NCBI GenBank assembly: GCA_934364805.1 | Contig: CAKRMH010000020.1 | Location: 1 to 46,471 of the forward strand | Direction: 5' to 3' | Source of the DNA: an uncultured Lachnospiraceae bacterium | Lineage (GTDB): Bacteria > Bacillota > Clostridia > Lachnospirales > Lachnospiraceae | Length of the DNA stretch: 46,471 nucleotides | Part shown: positions 42,701 through 46,471 of the stretch, piece after piece | Numbering within the stretch: the first letter of the stretch is position 1 | Layout: every line of letters begins with the position of its first letter | Notes under the pieces: generated by a model | The model's database searches: none | Told to the model about the DNA's origin: nothing | The model's input: the letters and a program-made list of their open reading frames with translations, nothing else | Translations under genes and position numbers: made by a program

Positions 42701-43171
42701 GTGCCACGTAAAGGACATACTCAAAAAAGAGACGTTTTAGCAGATCCAATGTATAACAGCAAAGTAGTTACAAAGCTTGTCAATAACATCATGTTAGATG
42801 GTAAGAAAGGTGTAGCTCAGAAAATTGTATACGGAGCTTTCGCTAAAGTAGAAGAGAAAACAGGAAAACCAGCTCTTGAAGTATTCGAAGAGGCAATGAA
42901 CAATGTAATGCCAGTTCTCGAAGTAAAAGCAAGACGTATTGGTGGTGCAACATACCAGGTACCAATCGAGGTTCGTCCTGATCGTCGTCAGGCTTTAGGT
43001 CTTCGTTGGTTAACAACATTCTCCCGTGCAAGAGGAGAGAAGACCCAGGAAGAAAGACTGGCTAACGAGATTATGGATGCAGCAAACAATACTGGTGCAT
43101 CTGTAAAGAGAAAAGAAGATATGCACAAAATGGCAGAGGCAAACAAAGCTTTTGCTCATTATCGTTTCTAA
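42701..43171 (+). CDS. rpsG: 30S ribosomal protein S7
   Basis: 156 residues from GTG 42701 (SD AAGGAGG). MPRKGHTQKRDVLADPMYN, then VKARRIGGATYQVPIEVRPDRRQALGLRWL (two parts) and the C-terminal EDMHKMAEANKAFAHYRF. Primary binder of the 3' major domain of 16S rRNA. 29 bases to fusA. The upstream in-frame ATG at 42680 precedes the SD. Confidence 0.98.
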   Translation: MPRKGHTQKRDVLADPMYNSKVVTKLVNNIMLDGKKGVAQKIVYGAFAKVEEKTGKPALEVFEEAMNNVMPVLEVKARRIGGATYQVPIEVRPDRRQALGLRWLTTFSRARGEKTQEERLANEIMDAANNTGASVKRKEDMHKMAEANKAFAHYRF

Positions 43172-43200
43172 TTTTCGCACAATCATAGGAGGAAAAAATC

Positions 43201-45318
43201 TTGGCTGGAAGAGAATATCCACTTGAGAGAACCAGAAATATCGGAATTATGGCTCATATTGATGCTGGTAAAACAACATTAACAGAGCGTATTCTTTATT
43301 ATACTGGTGTAAACTATAAAATCGGTGATACTCATGAAGGTACTGCTACCATGGACTGGATGGAGCAGGAGCAGGAAAGAGGTATCACAATTACTTCAGC
43401 CGCTACAACATGTCACTGGACAATCGAAGAGAATGGTAAACCGAAGCCAGGTGCTCCGGAGAACCGTATCAACATCATCGATACTCCTGGACACGTAGAC
43501 TTTACAGTTGAAGTAGAGCGTTCCCTTCGTGTATTAGACGGCGCCGTTGGTGTCTTCTGTGCAAAGGGTGGTGTTGAGCCACAGTCTGAGAACGTATGGC
43601 GTCAGGCTGATACCTATAATGTACCTCGTATGGCATTCATCAATAAGATGGATATCTTAGGTGCAAACTTCTACGGTGCTGTTGATCAGATCCGTGAGAG
43701 ATTAGGAAAAAACGCAATCGTTATCTACTTACCAATCGGTAAAGAAGATGACTTCAAAGGAATCATTGACTTATTCGAGATGAGAGCTTACATCTACAAT
43801 GATGACAAGGGTGATGATATCTCCATCATTGATATCCCAGAGGATATGAAAGATGAGGCAGAACTTTATCATACAGAGTTGATCGAGAAAATCTGCGAAT
43901 TAGATGATGATTTAATGATGCAGTATCTGGAAGGCGAAGAGCCATCTATCCCAGAACTGAAAGCAGCATTAAGAAAAGGAACCTGTGAGTGTACAGCAGT
44001 TCCAGTATGCTGTGGTTCTGCATACAGAAATAAAGGTGTTCAGAAGTTACTGGATGCAATTATCGAATATATGCCAGCACCAACAGACATCCCTGCTATC
44101 AAGGGTGTTGACCTGGATGGTAACGAAGTTGAGAGACATTCTTCAGACGACGAACCATTCTCAGCATTAGCATTCAAGATCATGGCTGACCCATTCGTAG
44201 GTAAGCTTGCATTCTTCCGTGTTTACTCCGGAACAATGAAATCTGGATCTTATGTATTAAATGCAACAAAAGATAAAAAAGAGCGTGTTGGACGTATCCT
44301 TCAGATGCATGCCAACAAGAGACAGGAACTTGACGTTGTTTACTCCGGAGATATCGCAGCTGCTGTAGGTTTCAAATTTACAACAACAGGTGATACAATC
44401 TGTGATGAGCAGCATCCAGTAATCCTTGAGTCTATGGAATTCCCTGAACCAGTTATCGAGCTCGCTATCGAGCCTAAGACAAAAGCTGCACAGGGTAAAA
44501 TGGGTGAGGCTCTTGCAAAACTTGCAGAAGAAGATCCTACATTCCGTGCTCATACAGATCAGGAAACTGGTCAGACCATCATCGCTGGTATGGGTGAGTT
44601 ACATCTTGAGATCATCGTTGACCGTCTGCTTCGTGAATTCAAGGTAGAGGCTAACGTTGGTGCACCTCAGGTTGCATACAAAGAGACATTCACCAAAGCG
44701 GTTGATCAGGAATACAAATATGCAAAACAGTCTGGTGGACGTGGACAGTACGGACACTGTAAAGTTAAATTCGAGCCAATGGATGCCAACGGAGAAGAAT
44801 TATTCAAATTCGACTCTACTGTTGTCGGTGGTGCTATTCCGAAGGAATACATCCCAGCAATCGGCGAAGGTATCGAAGAAGCTACACAGGCTGGTCTGCT
44901 TGGTGGATTCCCTGTAGTAGGTATCCACGCTACTGTATACGATGGATCTTACCATGAAGTCGATTCTTCTGAAATGGCATTCCACATCGCTGGTTCAATG
45001 TGTTTCAAGGAGGCTATGCAGAAAGCAGCTCCTGTATTACTTGAGCCGATCATGAAAGTAGAAGTTACTATGCCAGAAGAGTACATGGGTGATGTTATCG
45101 GTGATATCAACTCACGTCGTGGACGTATTGAAGGTATGGATGATCTCGGCGGTGGAAAGATCGTTCGTGGATTCGTACCTCTGGCAGAAATGTTCGGATA
45201 TGCTACTGACCTTCGTTCTAAGACCCAGGGTCGTGGTAACTACTCTATGTTCTTCGAGAAATATGAGCCAGTACCAAAGAATGTACAGGAGAAAGTACTT
45301 TCCGGTATTCAGAAATAG
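43201..45318 (+). CDS. fusA: Elongation factor G
   Basis: 705 residues with a TTG start (43201) preceded by AGGAGG. G1 AHIDAGKTT, G2/G3 region RGITITSAATT and DTPGHVDF, G4 NKMD; domain IV with GGRGQYGHCKV and domain V GRIEGMDDLGGGK. Catalyses translocation and ribosome recycling. TTG is rare for such a highly expressed gene. Followed by a hairpin and the tuf promoter. Confidence 0.98.
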   Translation: MAGREYPLERTRNIGIMAHIDAGKTTLTERILYYTGVNYKIGDTHEGTATMDWMEQEQERGITITSAATTCHWTIEENGKPKPGAPENRINIIDTPGHVDFTVEVERSLRVLDGAVGVFCAKGGVEPQSENVWRQADTYNVPRMAFINKMDILGANFYGAVDQIRERLGKNAIVIYLPIGKEDDFKGIIDLFEMRAYIYNDDKGDDISIIDIPEDMKDEAELYHTELIEKICELDDDLMMQYLEGEEPSIPELKAALRKGTCECTAVPVCCGSAYRNKGVQKLLDAIIEYMPAPTDIPAIKGVDLDGNEVERHSSDDEPFSALAFKIMADPFVGKLAFFRVYSGTMKSGSYVLNATKDKKERVGRILQMHANKRQELDVVYSGDIAAAVGFKFTTTGDTICDEQHPVILESMEFPEPVIELAIEPKTKAAQGKMGEALAKLAEEDPTFRAHTDQETGQTIIAGMGELHLEIIVDRLLREFKVEANVGAPQVAYKETFTKAVDQEYKYAKQSGGRGQYGHCKVKFEPMDANGEELFKFDSTVVGGAIPKEYIPAIGEGIEEATQAGLLGGFPVVGIHATVYDGSYHEVDSSEMAFHIAGSMCFKEAMQKAAPVLLEPIMKVEVTMPEEYMGDVIGDINSRRGRIEGMDDLGGGKIVRGFVPLAEMFGYATDLRSKTQGRGNYSMFFEKYEPVPKNVQEKVLSGIQK

Positions 45319-45333
45319 TAATACAGTAATATT

Positions 45334-45361
45334 GTAATTCCCCGAAAAAACGGGGAGTTAC
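45334..45361 (+). other. Strong hairpin between fusA and tuf
   Basis: GTAATTCCCCG (45334-45344) pairs with CGGGGAGTTAC (45351-45361) around six A. No clear T-run follows, so it is a weak terminator at best or an mRNA-processing or stabilising element. Confidence 0.6.
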
Positions 45362-45374
45362 ATTATAAAATAGC

Positions 45375-45403
45375 TTGAAAAAGCGTGAATTATTTTATAT
45401 AAT
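45375..45403 (+). promoter_or_regulatory. sigma-A promoter for tuf
   Basis: TTGAAA (45375-45380), 17-bp spacer, TATAAT (45398-45403). It gives tuf its own transcription start in addition to read-through from fusA. Confidence 0.8.
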
Positions 45404-45455
45404 CTAATCAAAACCCAGCCCATAAGGGGCACAAAATTAAGGAGGACGTTCAAAA

Positions 45456-46471
45456 ATGGCAAAAGCTAAGTTTGAAAGAACAAAACCACATTGTAATATT
45501 GGTACAATCGGACACGTAGACCACGGTAAAACTACTTTAACAGCAGCTATCTCTAAAGTATTAGCAGCTAGAGTTGCTGGTAACGAAGCTACTGATTTCG
45601 AGAACATCGATAAAGCTCCAGAAGAAAGAGAAAGAGGTATCACAATCTCTACAGCTCATATCGAGTACGAGACAGAGAGAAGACATTACGCACACGTTGA
45701 CTGTCCAGGACATGCTGACTACGTTAAGAACATGATCACTGGTGCAGCTCAGATGGACGGAGCTATCTTAGTAGTAGCTGCTACTGACGGTGTTATGGCT
45801 CAGACAAAAGAGCATATCTTATTATCCCGTCAGGTAGGTGTACCTTACATCGTTGTTTTCTTAAACAAATGCGATATGGTAGACGATCCAGAACTTATCG
45901 AGTTAGTAGAGATGGAAGTTACAGAGCAGCTTGAAGAGTACGGCTTCAATGATTGCCCAATCATCAAAGGTTCTGCATTAAAAGCTCTTGAAGATCCAAT
46001 GGGAGAATGGGGCGACAAAGTTATGGAACTTATGGATACTGTTGATGAGTACATCCCAGATCCAATCCGTGACACAGATAAACCATTCTTAATGCCAGTA
46101 GAGGACGTATTCACAATCACAGGTCGTGGTACTGTTGCTACAGGTAGAGTAGAAAGAGGAACATTACACCTTAACGACGAACTTGAGATCTTAGGTGTTA
46201 AAGAAGAAGTTCAGAAAACAGTTGTAACTGGTATCGAGATGTTCCGTAAACAGTTAGACGAGGCTCAGGCTGGTGATAACATCGGTGCATTACTTCGTGG
46301 TATCAACCGTGATCAGATCGTTCGTGGACAGGTTCTTGCTAAACCAGGAACAGTTACATGCCACAGAAAATTCACAGCTCAGGTTTACGTATTAACAAAA
46401 GACGAAGGTGGACGTCATACTCCATTCTTCAACAACTATCGTCCACAGTTCTACTTCAGAACAACAGACGT
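45456..46471 (+). CDS. tuf: Elongation factor Tu (3' end outside window)
   Basis: The first 338 codons of EF-Tu; the end is cut by the window. Start ATG 45456 with SD AAGGAGG. MAKAKFERTKPHCNIGTIGHVDHGKTTLT (G1), RGITISTAHIEYE, DCPGHADY (G3) and NKCD (G4) are intact. It delivers aminoacyl-tRNA to the ribosome. The usual gene after fusA, here with a separate promoter. Confidence 0.98.
   Translation, partial: MAKAKFERTKPHCNIGTIGHVDHGKTTLTAAISKVLAARVAGNEATDFENIDKAPEERERGITISTAHIEYETERRHYAHVDCPGHADYVKNMITGAAQMDGAILVVAATDGVMAQTKEHILLSRQVGVPYIVVFLNKCDMVDDPELIELVEMEVTEQLEEYGFNDCPIIKGSALKALEDPMGEWGDKVMELMDTVDEYIPDPIRDTDKPFLMPVEDVFTITGRGTVATGRVERGTLHLNDELEILGVKEEVQKTVVTGIEMFRKQLDEAQAGDNIGALLRGINRDQIVRGQVLAKPGTVTCHRKFTAQVYVLTKDEGGRHTPFFNNYRPQFYFRTTD

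Noticed and set aside
1..46471. CRISPR array or prophage
   Set aside because: No regularly spaced direct repeats and no integrase, capsid or lysis genes were found.

Overview
The window reads as a chromosomal segment of a motile, low-to-mid GC Firmicute, most likely a Lachnospiraceae member of the Roseburia/Agathobacter type. This rests on a Clostridia-style flagellar late operon (flgM-flgN-flgK-flgK-flgL-fliW-csrA ... flaG-fliD-fliS-flagellin), acidic tails on RpoB and RpoC, PD-(D/E)XK Rpn/transposase-like ORFs typical of the family, and SD-led genes with frequent GTG/TTG starts. No database search was possible, so the species is not fixed.

Layout. (1) 1-550: a tRNA-Gly(GCC) cut by the window edge and an XRE-type regulator, both on the minus strand. 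(2) 679-12826: late flagellar genes. Three clear sigma-28 promoters (TAAA-N16-CCGATA) precede flgM, flaG and the flagellin gene. An Rpn-type nuclease ORF sits between csrA and flaG. GGA-in-loop hairpins of CsrA-target type lie in front of fliW and flagellin, and the flaG SD itself sits in a hairpin loop. (3) 12837-20422: an AT-rich block holding a Maf glycosyltransferase and all six enzymes for CMP-pseudaminic acid (pseB, pseF, pseI, pseH, pseG, pseC), ending in a UUCG terminator. (4) 20673-28383: accessory genes: a second Rpn-family ORF, a secreted surface protein with a Pro/Glu repeat stalk and sortase-like tail, two CgeB/DUF3880-like glycosyltransferases, a small helical ferritin-like protein, and a minus-strand FliD-like protein with its own sigma-A promoter. 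(5) 28564-46471: conserved information-processing genes rpmG-secE-nusG-rplK-rplA, rplJ-rplL, mgtE, rpoB-rpoC, rpsL-rpsG-fusA and a tuf cut by the window edge, each block with a recognisable promoter and several with RNA leaders (L1 site, L10 leader, a structured mgtE leader, a three-way-junction candidate between rpsL and rpsG).

How it works together. FlgM holds sigma-28 until the hook is complete. FlgN, FliS and a FliT-like protein chaperone the exported junction, filament and cap proteins. FliW and CsrA form the partner switch that ties flagellin translation to flagellin secretion, and the flagellin leader carries matching target hairpins. The Pse enzymes make CMP-pseudaminic acid, which Maf is expected to attach to flagellin. 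Most novel-looking pieces are the multi-target CsrA pattern, the isolated FliD-like protein, the mgtE leader and its position inside the rplL-rpoB interval, and the rpsL-rpsG junction RNA.
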